13,854 bases of DNA. It comes from an uncultured Clostridium sp. GTDB lineage: Bacteria; Bacillota; Clostridia; TANB77; CAG-508. Below the pieces are notes generated by a model. It did not search any database and was not told where the DNA came from. It saw nothing but the letters and a program-made list of their open reading frames with translations. Both the position numbers and the translations under genes were made by a program. Position 1 is the stretch's first letter; every line of letters starts with the position of its first letter. The stretch covers positions 1-13,854 of the forward strand of contig USCV01000039.1 in the NCBI GenBank assembly GCA_900553225.1, in the 5' to 3' direction. Positions 1 through 8,113 of the stretch are shown here, one piece after another.

Positions 1-53
1 TGAATATTTTTATGTAGTCTTAAAATGTATTGTTTTATATTAAATTTAAGGTT

Positions 54-82
54 AATATATATCTTTTTATCTTTCATGTCAA
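54..82 (-). promoter_or_regulatory. Sigma-A-type promoter for a gene off the left edge
   Basis: On the minus strand there is a perfect TTGACA (77-82), a 17-base spacer and TATATT (54-59). It lies downstream of the rny terminator and points out of the window, so it probably drives the next minus-strand gene beyond position 1. No coding sequence is visible in 1-111. Confidence 0.5.
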
Positions 83-111
83 GTATCACATAAAATTGGA
101 GCAATCAACAA

Positions 112-145
112 AAGACAGTACTCTATTAAAATAAAGTACTGTCTT
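112..145 (-). terminator. Rho-independent terminator of rny
   Basis: A perfect 11-bp inverted repeat (112-122 with 135-145, 12-base loop) starts six bases after the rny stop codon. In the minus-strand transcript the stem is followed by a short U-rich stretch (UUUUGUUG), so termination strength is moderate. Confidence 0.6.
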
Positions 146-151
146 AAAATA

Positions 152-1693
152 TTATTTTGCATATTCAACTACTCTTGTTTCTCTTATAATGTTAACCTTA
201 ATTTGTCCAGGATATTCCATTTCATCTTCAACTTTCTTAGCAATATCTCTTGCCATTAATGTCATTTGAGCATCATTTATTTTATCTGGTTTTACAATTA
301 TTCTTATTTCTCTACCAGCTTGAATAGCAAATGATTTTTCAACACCATCGAATGAATCTGCTATTTTTTCTAATTGCTCTAAACGTTTTATATAAGTTTC
401 TAATGTTTCTCTTCTTGCTCCTGGTCTTGAAGCAGATATAGCATCTGCAGCTTGAACTAAAACTGCTTCCATAGTTTTTGGTTCAACATCACCATGATGT
501 GCTTGAACTGCATTTATAACCATTTCATTTTCTTTGTATTTTTTAAGTATATCTACACCAATCTCAACATGAGTTCCTTCCATGTCATGATCTAGTGCTT
601 TTCCTATATCATGCAAAAGTCCTGCTCTTCTTGCAAGTCTAGCATCTAATCCTAATTCTTCAGCCATGATTCTAGCTAAATTTGAAACTTCTATTGAATG
701 ATTTAATACATTTTGTCCATAGCTTGTCCTATATTTTAACTTTCCAATTAGTTTAACTATGTCTGGATGTAATCCTACAACTCCTGTTTCTAATATAGCT
801 CTTTCCCCTTCTTCTCGTATTGTTGTTTCTAATTGTTCTTTTGCTTTTTCTACCATTTCTTCTATTTTAGCAGGATGAATTCTTCCATCATCAATTAATT
901 TTTCAAGAGCAATTTTTGCAACTTCTCTTCTTAATGGGTCAAAACCAGAAATTACAACAGCTTCAGGAGTATCATCGATAATTAAATCAATTCCTGTTAG
1001 TGTTTCTAATGTTTTAATATTTCTTCCTTCTCTACCGATAATTCTACCTTTCATTTCATCGCTTGGAAGTTCAACAATAGAAACTGTTGTTTCTGATGTA
1101 TGATCTGCAGCACATTTTTGTATTGCATAACTTATTATTTCTTTTGCAGATTTTTCTGATTTTTCCTTTGTTCTTTGCTCGAAATCTTTAATAACATTTG
1201 CTTTTTCTAGTGTTAATTCTTTTTCAAGCTCTGATAACAAATATGTTTTGGCTTCTTCTTTAGTTAGTCCGGAAATTCTTTGTAGTTCTTCCATTTGTTT
1301 ATTTAAAACTTCTTCTATTTCGTTATTTTTTTCATCTAATTTTAGGTTTTTCCTTTCTAACTCTCTTTCTTTTTTTTCTAAAAGATTCATCTTATTTTCT
1401 AAGTTTTCCTCTTTTTGTACATTTCTTCTTTCTTGTAAAAGAACTTCGCCTCTTCTTTCTTTAATCTCTTGATCTAATTCTTTTCTTTGATTCATAATTT
1501 CTTCTTGTGCTTTATAAATCTCTTCTCTTTTTTTGTTTTCTGCCTCTTTTTTAGCAGATTCAATAATTCTTCTTGCTTCTTGTTCTGCTCCTTGCATTTT
1601 AGATTCAGCAATTTTTTTTCTTATCATTACACCAACAACTGTGAAAACCATTGCTGAGATTAAAAAAATGGCGATATAGATTATATATTGCAT
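152..1693 (-). CDS. rny: Ribonuclease Y (RNase Y)
   Basis: This is a membrane-anchored endoribonuclease that initiates mRNA decay and processing in Firmicutes. The 513-residue length matches the family (about 510-520). A single N-terminal membrane segment (about residues 3-24) is followed by a long charged coiled coil rich in Glu, Lys and Arg (about 28-190). The KH RNA-binding domain carries GRIIGREGRN at 216-225. The HD phosphohydrolase domain has the metal-binding pair H361-D362 in LLHDIGKALD, and a further AHHGD motif near 398-402. The start is supported by a GAGGTG ribosome binding site just upstream. The gene has its own promoter (1783-1811) and a terminator directly after the stop, so it is probably a single-gene unit. 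The frame is intact and contains no in-frame CGG. Confidence 0.97.
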   Translation of the reverse strand: MQYIIYIAIFLISAMVFTVVGVMIRKKIAESKMQGAEQEARRIIESAKKEAENKKREEIYKAQEEIMNQRKELDQEIKERRGEVLLQERRNVQKEENLENKMNLLEKKERELERKNLKLDEKNNEIEEVLNKQMEELQRISGLTKEEAKTYLLSELEKELTLEKANVIKDFEQRTKEKSEKSAKEIISYAIQKCAADHTSETTVSIVELPSDEMKGRIIGREGRNIKTLETLTGIDLIIDDTPEAVVISGFDPLRREVAKIALEKLIDDGRIHPAKIEEMVEKAKEQLETTIREEGERAILETGVVGLHPDIVKLIGKLKYRTSYGQNVLNHSIEVSNLARIMAEELGLDARLARRAGLLHDIGKALDHDMEGTHVEIGVDILKKYKENEMVINAVQAHHGDVEPKTMEAVLVQAADAISASRPGARRETLETYIKRLEQLEKIADSFDGVEKSFAIQAGREIRIIVKPDKINDAQMTLMARDIAKKVEDEMEYPGQIKVNIIRETRVVEYAK

Positions 1694-1782
1694 AATCTCA
1701 CACCTCTTTCTATTTAATTTTCAATGTTCAATATAATATATTTCAACTTGTCTTTGTTTAATATATTTCTACTTACATTTAT

Positions 1783-1811
1783 ATTTTATATGTATTGCTG
1801 TAAACTGTCAA
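1783..1811 (-). promoter_or_regulatory. Promoter of rny
   Basis: A perfect -35 TTGACA (1806-1811), a 17-base spacer and -10 TAAAAT (1783-1788) lie on the minus strand, about 90 bases upstream of the rny start. The arrangement is identical to the promoter in front of the marR-ABC operon in this window. The rest of the 1694-1882 interval holds only the rny leader and shows no gene. Confidence 0.75.
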
Positions 1812-1882
1812 GTAGATTTTTTCTAAAGAAGTGATTTTCTTTTCATGTAAATTTTTCTAAATAACTATTAATTGACTATAAA

Positions 1883-1920
1883 TTATAAAAAATCCAGATG
1901 CATCTGAATTTTTTTATAAT
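1883..1920 (-). terminator. Terminator of the acyl-CoA synthetase gene
   Basis: A near-perfect palindrome centred on AGATGCATCT is flanked by an A-tract on one side and a T-tract on the other. It lies about 20 bases after the stop codon at 1938. With a U-run on either strand it could act in both directions. It separates the synthetase gene from rny. Confidence 0.75.
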
Positions 1921-1937
1921 TTAAACTTGTTATATAA

Positions 1938-3671
1938 TTATTTTGCTAATATTTTATCAATTTCTTTAAATCTCTTTACTTTTTGAGTTGTTGTTTTTTC
2001 AAGTGGTTCTGTTGTTATTATAAGTTCTTTTATTCTTTTAAACACTGGTAACTTCTGATTTACTTGTTTTATCTCTTCCCATATTAAATCTTTATATTCT
2101 TTTTCTGTTTTTTCTCCGAATGTTTCTCTTATTATGTTTTCGTCATATACCACTTTTATTCCTAATACTAATTCACCTTTTGTATTTTCTCTTGGATATA
2201 ATATGCTTTCTTGAACATAATGTAATTTATTTATTAGAAATTCAATTTCACTTGGAAATACATTTTCTCCATTTTTTAATACTATTACCTCTTTTTTTCT
2301 TCCTGTTATAAATAAATAATGATCTTTATTAAAATATCCTAAATCTCCAGTATGGAACCATCCATCTTTCATAGCCCTTTTAGTTGCTTCTGGATCTTCA
2401 TAATATCCAATCATTACATTTGGTCCTTTTGCAACTATTTCGCCTATTCCTTTTTCATCTACATCTTCTAATTTTATCTCTACATTATATGGTGGCATTC
2501 CAACGCTTCCTGGGCAATGTTCTTTGTCTGTTTCAGCACAAAGTAATGGAGATGTTTCTGTAAGGCCATAACCTTGTACAGTTTCAATTCCAAAATTATT
2601 ATAACCCTCTATTACATTTTTATCCATTGAACTGGCTCCAAAATATGCTATTCTTATGCGACCCCCTAGTTGATTCAGAACACTTTTAAATACTTTTCTT
2701 CTAATATCTATATGGAATATTAATAAAAAGTTGGCTATTTTGCTCATTATATTTACTATTTTTTCTTTTCCTTGCTCTTTTATACCTTTTTGAATTTTCT
2801 TATATATTGTTTCTAATACCAATGGAACTGCTACAAAAACGCTTATTTTGTATTCTTCTAAATTTTTAGCAATATATTTCAATCCATCGCAAAAGGCTAC
2901 TGTTGCTCCACTATAAAATCCATATAAAAATGTAATTGTACACTCAAATGTATGGTGTAATGGTAAAAATGATAATAAAACATCGTCTTCATACATTTTA
3001 GACATTTTGGCCATTCCACATATATTTGAAGTTATATTTTTTTGTGATAACATAACCCCTTTTGCTGTATTTGTTGTTCCAGATGTAAATATTAGAACAC
3101 TCATTTTTTCGTTATCAATTTTTATATCGTTATATTTTGAATTGCCATCTTCTATTAATTTTTTACCTTCTTTTATAAGATTTTTAAAAGATAATACCCC
3201 ATCTTCATCTTGACTTAAGTCCATATTAATATAATATTTTAATGTTTCATTTTCTTCTTTTATGCTTTTAAATATTTCCTTATATTTATTTTCAAATATA
3301 ACCGCATCTGCTTTACTTCTTTTTATTAAACTTTTTATTTCTTGTTCTGGTAGAGCCTTATCTAGTGGCACTACTACCATATTTGATGTAGTAATTGCAA
3401 AATAGCTCTCACACCATTCATATCTGTTACTTCCTATTAAAGCTATTTTTTTATTTTCTAGTCCCATATTTAATAAACATGTACCTAAACATTCTACTTC
3501 TTCTTTTACTTCTTTATATGTTTTTTCTACTATTTTTTGATTTGGTTTTCCTAAATTTTCTTTAAATTTATATGCAACATTGTTTGAATATTTTTCACAA
3601 CTTCTATTTACTAATTCTCTAAAATCTTTTATTTCATCAATTTTATAAACTTCACTATTTAATCTTTTCAT
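1938..3671 (-). CDS. Long-chain acyl-CoA synthetase (AMP-forming)
   Basis: This 577-residue ANL-superfamily adenylating enzyme should activate a fatty acid with ATP to acyl-AMP and pass it to coenzyme A. The ATP-binding P-loop is TSGTTNTAKG at 196-205, with NTAKG in place of the more common GxPKG. YGLTET follows at 368-373, then the TGD motif at 441-443 and the GRKKE hinge at 457-461. The C-terminal segment TTTQKVKR (about 560-567) has a lysine where the family's catalytic lysine sits. I see no signal peptide. The start is set by GGAGGG shortly before ATG. Substrate chain length cannot be read from the sequence, and an o-succinylbenzoate- or acyl-ACP-type ligase is a less likely alternative. 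The frame is intact with no in-frame CGG. Confidence 0.88.
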   Translation of the reverse strand: MKRLNSEVYKIDEIKDFRELVNRSCEKYSNNVAYKFKENLGKPNQKIVEKTYKEVKEEVECLGTCLLNMGLENKKIALIGSNRYEWCESYFAITTSNMVVVPLDKALPEQEIKSLIKRSKADAVIFENKYKEIFKSIKEENETLKYYINMDLSQDEDGVLSFKNLIKEGKKLIEDGNSKYNDIKIDNEKMSVLIFTSGTTNTAKGVMLSQKNITSNICGMAKMSKMYEDDVLLSFLPLHHTFECTITFLYGFYSGATVAFCDGLKYIAKNLEEYKISVFVAVPLVLETIYKKIQKGIKEQGKEKIVNIMSKIANFLLIFHIDIRRKVFKSVLNQLGGRIRIAYFGASSMDKNVIEGYNNFGIETVQGYGLTETSPLLCAETDKEHCPGSVGMPPYNVEIKLEDVDEKGIGEIVAKGPNVMIGYYEDPEATKRAMKDGWFHTGDLGYFNKDHYLFITGRKKEVIVLKNGENVFPSEIEFLINKLHYVQESILYPRENTKGELVLGIKVVYDENIIRETFGEKTEKEYKDLIWEEIKQVNQKLPVFKRIKELIITTEPLEKTTTQKVKRFKEIDKILAK

Positions 3672-3704
3672 CTTTTTCCCTCCAGTCCTATTCTCGACTT
3701 TTTT

Positions 3705-3733
3705 AGTTTAACACATAATTTTTGTTATAGCAA
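3705..3733 (-). promoter_or_regulatory. Possible weak promoter of the acyl-CoA synthetase gene
   Basis: TTGCTA (3728-3733), a 17-base spacer and TAAACT (3705-3710) lie between the xerD terminator and the synthetase start. Each hexamer matches consensus at four of six positions, so this is only a candidate. A terminator upstream argues that some promoter must exist here. Confidence 0.3.
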
Positions 3734-3750
3734 TGAAAAATAGGAATTTA

Positions 3751-3797
3751 AAATAAAAACAAACTCATTGTTATAGCACATGAATTTGTTTTTATTT
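3751..3797 (-). terminator. Terminator of xerD
   Basis: An 18-bp inverted repeat with one mismatch (3751-3768 with 3780-3797, 11-base loop) lies ten bases after the xerD stop. The stem is A/T-rich and ends in a U-run on the minus strand. The symmetry gives it bidirectional character. Confidence 0.7.
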
Positions 3798-3806
3798 TGT
3801 TTATTA

Positions 3807-4688
3807 TTATGCTCTTGGATGAGTTTTTCTATATACATTTTTCAATCCTTCATCTTGAAATTGCATATAAACTTGTGTTGAAGATATATCTGAATGTCCA
3901 AGCATAGTTTGTATTGCTTTTAAATCAGCACCATTTTGTAATAAGTGTGTTGCAAAAGAATGTCTTAAAACATGTGGTGTAATGTCTTTTGTTATATGAG
4001 CTTGTTCTTTATAATATTTTACAATTTTCCAGAAACCTTGTCTTGTTAATCTTTTACCGTTAACATTAACAAAAAGTGCTGTTATACTTTCATCTCTAAT
4101 TAGATATGGTCTAGATTCTTCCATGTATTCTTTTAAAGCTTTTAATGATAATGAACCAAGTGGTATATTTCTTTGTTTTGAACCTGATCTACAAATAACA
4201 TATCCTTCTTCTAGATTTACATCGTCTATATTTAAAGAAATAATTTCTGTTACTCTCATTCCTGTTGCATATGCAAATTCAAGCATTGCCTTATCTCTAA
4301 TTCCTTTTAAATCAACATCTTGAGGTTGTTCTAGTAGTAACTCAACTTCTTTTGAAGTTAAAATACTTGGAACTCGCTTTGCAACTTTTGGTGATTGAAT
4401 ATTAACTGTCGGATCATTATTTATTTCTTTTATTCTAATTAAAAATTGGTAAAAAGATCTAATTGATGCTAAATTTCTAGATACAGTTGAAGATTTTTTC
4501 CCGATTTCTTGTAAATATTTTAAATAATCTCTTATATTTTCTTCATCAACTTTTAAGTAATTTTGATTTGTTTTTTGAATATAGCTTTCGTATTGTTTAA
4601 TATCTCTTTTGTATGATTGTAATGTGTTTTCTGATAATTTCTTATCGTCTTGAAGAAATTCCAAGAAAAGTGTTATTTGTTTTTCCAT
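3807..4688 (-). CDS. xerD: Site-specific tyrosine recombinase XerD
   Basis: This 293-residue recombinase of the XerC/XerD type resolves chromosome dimers at dif, normally with a partner. Residues about 1-90 form the SAM-like core-binding domain and 105-290 the catalytic domain. The catalytic set is visible: R145 in TGMRVTE, K171 in GSKQR, H239 and R242 in TPHVLRHS, H265 in LGHSDISST, and the nucleophile Y274 in TQVYMQF. The C-terminus (KTHPRA) is typical of XerD. An AAGGAG site precedes the ATG. A good promoter lies about 75 bases upstream, and a terminator follows the gene, so it is transcribed alone. Adjacency to spoIIM is a familiar Firmicute arrangement. XerD is preferred over XerC from overall similarity and context, without an alignment. 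Confidence 0.93.
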   Translation of the reverse strand: MEKQITLFLEFLQDDKKLSENTLQSYKRDIKQYESYIQKTNQNYLKVDEENIRDYLKYLQEIGKKSSTVSRNLASIRSFYQFLIRIKEINNDPTVNIQSPKVAKRVPSILTSKEVELLLEQPQDVDLKGIRDKAMLEFAYATGMRVTEIISLNIDDVNLEEGYVICRSGSKQRNIPLGSLSLKALKEYMEESRPYLIRDESITALFVNVNGKRLTRQGFWKIVKYYKEQAHITKDITPHVLRHSFATHLLQNGADLKAIQTMLGHSDISSTQVYMQFQDEGLKNVYRKTHPRA

Positions 4689-4764
4689 TTTTAGAGCTCC
4701 TTACTTTTTTTATTTTGTGTAACTTAAGGCCTACACAACGACCATATTTACATAAACCATATAT

Positions 4765-4793
4765 GTTATATCAAATTAATTCTGAAATGTAAA
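4765..4793 (-). promoter_or_regulatory. Promoter of xerD
   Basis: TTTACA (4788-4793), an exact 17-base spacer and TATAAC (4765-4770) lie on the minus strand, each hexamer one base from consensus. The position gives an untranslated leader of roughly 70 bases before the xerD ATG at 4688. No gene is visible in 4689-4858. Confidence 0.6.
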
Positions 4794-4831
4794 TAGCTTT
4801 TGGCAAAATTCTACAAATATTGTTACTCTTA

Positions 4832-4867
4832 TCTATTTAAGTCTTGAAAGTCAGGCACTTAAATAGA
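4832..4867 (-). repeat. Inverted repeat across the spoIIM stop codon
   Basis: Perfect 11-bp arms (4832-4842 and 4857-4867, TCTATTTAAGT and its complement) enclose a 14-base loop. The true spoIIM stop (4859-4861) lies inside the first transcribed arm. No U-run follows the stem, so this is not a classic terminator. It may be a 3' stability hairpin or a weak terminator. Confidence 0.5.
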
Positions 4868-5520
4868 CACCATATATTTTACTACATATGTAAACAAACT
4901 AGATGAGACATATGTTTCAATAATAGAAGAACATATTAATCCGAATTAACATCATTAAAGAAAAAATAGTATGTCTATATATTTCTATTTTTATATTTTC
5001 TTTTCTTTTGTCTTTAATAATAGATCTATATAGCTTAAGTCCACTTACCCCTAATGCTAGTATGCATGGAATAAACAATATATTTTGAAGCAACAAACTA
5101 GTACATAAAAAGAGCATTCCTTTTTGCGTTCCTAAGGTTGCAATAATTGAAGATGCTGTAAAGCCTATACAGAATCCTCTAAATGCTATTATCCCATAAA
5201 CAAACGGTACACCTATAACAGTAGAACCGTGCAAACCACAAAAGTACTGCAAGTTTTATATTGTCTGCAATAGAAGATTTCAAAAGTGCACTATTATCTA
5301 TTACATAATCTTCTTTTAACGAACTAATCATACCATTAATGTATTTGCTTATTTGTTCTTGCTTTACGTTATCTGCATTATTAATAAATATAACTCCCAG
5401 TATAATGCCTACTAAGAAAAATAGTATTAAAACTGTATAATCTTTTAAATTATTATTTATGTGTTGTAAAATGACTTTTTTTATATTACTTGCTTTTTTC
5501 TTTTTAATTGTCCTTCTCAT
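4859..5520 (-). CDS. spoIIM: Stage II sporulation protein M, read through two +1 shifts
   Basis: SpoIIM is an integral membrane protein of the engulfment complex (with SpoIID and SpoIIP) that thins septal peptidoglycan in the mother cell. The start at 5520 follows GGAGG with seven-base spacing and is preferred over an in-frame ATG at 5550. Conventional translation ends after 113 residues. Skipping one base (5229, the C of a CGG) gives WFA-G-STVIG, a conserved-looking SpoIIM motif, and opens the frame to 4917. A second CGG lies at 4941-4943. Skipping its C (4943) replaces a nine-residue tail with GLICSSIIETYVSS and ends at 4859, and this IExYxS segment resembles the usual SpoIIM C-terminus. 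The doubly shifted protein has 219 residues, close to the family length of about 210-215. Hydrophobic segments fall near 28-48, 88-115, 145-165 and 185-210. The gene lies 66 bases after endonuclease Q and is probably in its operon. A pseudogene is the alternative. Confidence 0.85.
4941..4943 (-). other. CGG +1 shift site 2 in spoIIM
   Basis: The post-shift spoIIM frame reads ATT CGG ATT and then stops nine codons on at 4917. Skipping the C gives ATT GGA TTA and 27 more residues that look like the SpoIIM C-terminus. The shift is not needed to remove an early stop. It was found by asking what this CGG would do, so it acts as a partial test of the CGG rule. Confidence 0.7.
5227..5229 (-). other. 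CGG +1 shift site 1 in spoIIM
   Basis: The frame reads TTT GCA CGG TTC, with a stop 16 codons later. Skipping the C gives TTT GCA GGT TCT (Phe-Ala-Gly-Ser) and joins the two halves of SpoIIM without losing or gaining residues in the WFxGxTVIG-like motif. Confidence 0.85.
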
Positions 5521-5586
5521 TTTATATCCTCCAGTTAGATGTTTATACATAATGTGTATTCTATAAAATGATTTTTAGAACTAGAA

Positions 5587-6783
5587 TTAGTTTTTACAAC
5601 TAACTTTTCCGTATACTCCTCCACCGCCTGCTTGTATGCTTACATTTCCGTCTTTTGCATCTACAATGGCTTTAGCCGTCTTGCTTCCGACAACACCTTC
5701 TATATCATCAAAAGATAATTTATGAAGAATATTCATTTCTGTTTCAAAATTATCTAATAGTTTATCTATTGTTTTTTTACCTAAGCCAGGTATAAATGTT
5801 AAAGGTATTTGATATATGTATGGTGGTCTATTTTTAGGACTTATCGTGTCCTTCTTATCTTTTATTACTTCTATTCTATCAAATACTCCCATTGTTATGT
5901 TGCTACCTTCACATTCATTACATGTGAATACAGGTGCTTTACCTTCAATTGGTTTACCACAATTTTCGCAAAAAGTTCTGTGGTATTTGCCAAGCTTTGG
6001 ATCAAGTCCATAATTACATAAAACTTTTCTTCCACCTTCATTTTTTAGAGCTTTTAAAATTTCTTTATAGCTAATGTCTTCTACTAATATTTTATTATAT
6101 TCTCTTGCAATTTTAGGTAAAGAATGTGCATCTGAATTTGTTAAAAATGTTTTTGTTTCTAGTTCTGATATCTTATCTGCTAAAAATGTATCTGAACTTA
6201 GTCCTAATTCTACTGCACAAATATCATCATATTTTTCTTTAAAAATTCTCTTCATTCTGCTTGTACAATTTCCATAAAAACTTTTATGTGGTGTAAATAC
6301 ATGTGCAGGTACTAAAATCCCATTATATTTTTTTACAATATCTATTAGATCGTATGCAGAGATATTGGCTCTTTGAGAACTTAATGTCATATTTTTTATA
6401 TGTGTTTTCATTTCTTCTGAAAAAGCCTTAATATCTTTAAGTTTAGGGAAATAGCAAAGATTATGTGCACTTCCCGTTTTTCCTTCGTCATTTATTTCTG
6501 ATGTTTCAATTTCGCTTCCTAAAATGATACATACTTTATCTTTATATATAATTCCACCATCTTCTATTTCATAAGCCTCTCCTGTTTTTAAGAAATTTTC
6601 TATATCCTCAATAACATATGGTGATGCACAATCTATAATTCCTACAACCTGAATTCCCTTTCTGTCTGCACATTCTTTTGCAATGTTTGCAAAATTCAAA
6701 CTTCTTGCTGCTGTTATTTTAATTGGTTTTCCATTTTCACTTCTTCCAATATGTACATGTAAATCTGCAAATATTTCTTTCAT
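5587..6783 (-). CDS. Endonuclease Q family DNA repair nuclease (PHP domain)
   Basis: EndoQ-family enzymes cut DNA 5' to damaged bases such as deoxyuridine, deoxyinosine and abasic sites. Residues 1-245 form a PHP-type metal-dependent hydrolase domain, with D7/H9/H11 in ADLHVHIG, E91, H107, H161 in PAH, and D218/H220 in NSDAH. A four-cysteine zinc element follows (C272 and C275, C288 and C291). Then come helix-hairpin-helix-like segments (FIPGLGKKTIDKLL at 330-343, and about 357-375). The C-terminus is glycine-rich (AGGGGVYG). The 398 residues fit the family. An AAAGGA site precedes the ATG. The gene starts 28 bases after tmcAL and lies 66 bases before spoIIM, so the three are probably co-transcribed. 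A repair enzyme beside a sporulation gene could protect spore DNA from deamination, which is my inference. The frame is intact, and CGG occurs in it only out of frame. Confidence 0.85.
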   Translation of the reverse strand: MKEIFADLHVHIGRSENGKPIKITAARSLNFANIAKECADRKGIQVVGIIDCASPYVIEDIENFLKTGEAYEIEDGGIIYKDKVCIILGSEIETSEINDEGKTGSAHNLCYFPKLKDIKAFSEEMKTHIKNMTLSSQRANISAYDLIDIVKKYNGILVPAHVFTPHKSFYGNCTSRMKRIFKEKYDDICAVELGLSSDTFLADKISELETKTFLTNSDAHSLPKIAREYNKILVEDISYKEILKALKNEGGRKVLCNYGLDPKLGKYHRTFCENCGKPIEGKAPVFTCNECEGSNITMGVFDRIEVIKDKKDTISPKNRPPYIYQIPLTFIPGLGKKTIDKLLDNFETEMNILHKLSFDDIEGVVGSKTAKAIVDAKDGNVSIQAGGGGVYGKVSCKN

Positions 6784-6811
6784 TTTTATATCGTTCCTTT
6801 CTAGTTTATAT

Positions 6812-8048
6812 TTATTTCTGAATTATTATATTGTTTGTATAATCCATATTAGCAAGTGAAGTTTTTTGATATGCAAGTGTATATACATCTGTTGCTCTTA
6901 TATCAATCTCTAATAATTGTTTCGTTGCCTTATCTTTGCTAGAATCTAAGAATTTTTTTACAGATGTAATAACCTCTAATTTTGGATTTTCTTTTGTTAT
7001 TTTTGATAGTAATCCTTTTCCTCTTTCATTCATACCTAAGATCCTTACATATGGTTTTGTTCTTTTAGATAAAACCATATCTCTTTTGGTAATTCCAAGC
7101 AAACAATAAATTAAAATTCTTTGTATTCTAGTTCCGTGTATATCTTTTTGATTTTACCATATTAATTAATTCTGATAGATTATTACAAAGTCCTGCTGCA
7201 TTTTTTATTACATTTTCTAGTCCTTCAGAAACATCTGGTAAATTTGCAATTTCTTTTGCAGTCATTTTTCTTAAATTGTATATTATTTCTTTTTCATACT
7301 GGCATAAATCTAGTACATAATTTCCTCTTTGTATTTCATCTATTAGTAGATTATAATTTGCTCTTGGCATTACTCTTCTTATATCATCATATTGTCCAAG
7401 TGCAATTAATCTCCTTATTGCTGTTGCACTGGCAAAATCGTCTACTACCGCTTCATCATTATAATATACTTTTTCTCTTCTTACTAAAATAGGATTTATA
7501 GTACTTCTCATAGATTTTATTGCTTTTAAATATTCAATTGCTAAAATGTTGTTTGGGCTTGTTAAAAGACCTGTATATCTTCTATTATCGTTTAATATTT
7601 TTAACACTGCTGTCTGCCTTGCTTTTGGAAATGAATTTCCTTTTTTCAACTCTTCGTGTAAAATAGTAGTATATTCTTTCGGTTCATTCGTTAATAAATT
7701 TGCTATATTGTTTAATCCTGCTAAATCGTCTGTTTCTGTTCCAAACGAAAGAGTATTTACTATTTTTAAGCTTTCTAGTATTTGAACTGCTCCATGTGCA
7801 AAGTTTTCTGCACTCGAAACACTGTATATTGTTGGAAGTTCAATCACTAAATCAATTCCAGATTGTAATGCCATTTTAGTTTTTTGCCATTTATTTATTA
7901 CAGATGGATTTCCTCTTTGGACAAAGTTCCCACTTATAACTGCAACAGTATAATCTGTTTCTGCTTGTTTTATTGATTCTTGTAAATGATAGCTATGTCC
8001 ATGATGAAAAGGGTTATATTCTGCAATAACGCCTAATACTCTTGCCAT
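6812..8048 (-). CDS. tmcAL: tRNA(Met) cytidine acetate ligase, read through one +1 shift
   Basis: TmcAL (formerly YlbM/DUF795) uses ATP and acetate to make N4-acetylcytidine at the wobble position of elongator tRNA-Met. The start at 8048 follows GGAGGTG with good spacing and replaces an in-frame ATG at 8063 that lies within the ribosome binding site. The nucleotidyltransferase motif is NPFHHGH (12-18), with SGNFVQRGNPS further on. Conventional translation ends at 7128 two codons after a CGG (7134-7136). Skipping its C gives KRYT-G-TRIQRILIYCLLGITK and continues to 6812, for 411 residues, close to the family length of about 400-415. The downstream half alone (from a TTG at 7102) has no plausible start and holds the typical C-terminal domain. 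The gene heads the tmcAL-endonuclease Q-spoIIM cluster and is divergent from rnhA. Genuine disruption is possible but less likely given the shared CGG pattern. Confidence 0.87.
7134..7136 (-). other. CGG +1 shift site in tmcAL
   Basis: The frame reads TAT ACA CGG AAC TAG, so conventional reading stops two codons later. Skipping the C gives TAT ACA GGA ACT AGA and restores the conserved TRIQRIL region. An equally frame-restoring choice, Arg from CGG and then skipping an A, cannot be excluded from this site alone. Confidence 0.8.
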
Positions 8049-8084
8049 TTTCTTCACCTCCATTAGATTTCTACTCAGAGAGTA

Positions 8085-8113
8085 TTGAAGTTCTTCTCAT
8101 TAATTGATATAAT
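8085..8113 (+). promoter_or_regulatory. Promoter of rnhA
   Basis: TTGAAG (8085-8090), a 17-base spacer and a perfect TATAAT (8108-8113) lie on the plus strand, about 70 bases before the rnhA ATG. The -10 overlaps the -10 of the divergent tmcAL promoter within GATATAATATC. Confidence 0.6.

Noticed and set aside
1248..1472. Plus-strand open frames opposite rny and many similar ones opposite other genes
   Set aside because: They are rich in Ser, Phe and Leu, lack ribosome binding sites and mirror the coiled-coil and hydrophobic regions of the real genes on the other strand.
4689..4858. A dif site or other attachment site next to xerD
   Set aside because: No sequence resembling the 28-bp Gram-positive dif consensus is present; the inverted repeat there does not match it.
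4859..5520. spoIIM, tmcAL and the second ABC gene as decaying pseudogenes
   Set aside because: Apart from the CGG sites all three are intact, with good ribosome binding sites, expected lengths and no stops or other indels. Random decay would not place every lesion at the same codon.
5521..5586. A separate spoIIM promoter
   Set aside because: Only poor -10-like A/T stretches without a matching -35; co-transcription with the upstream genes is simpler.
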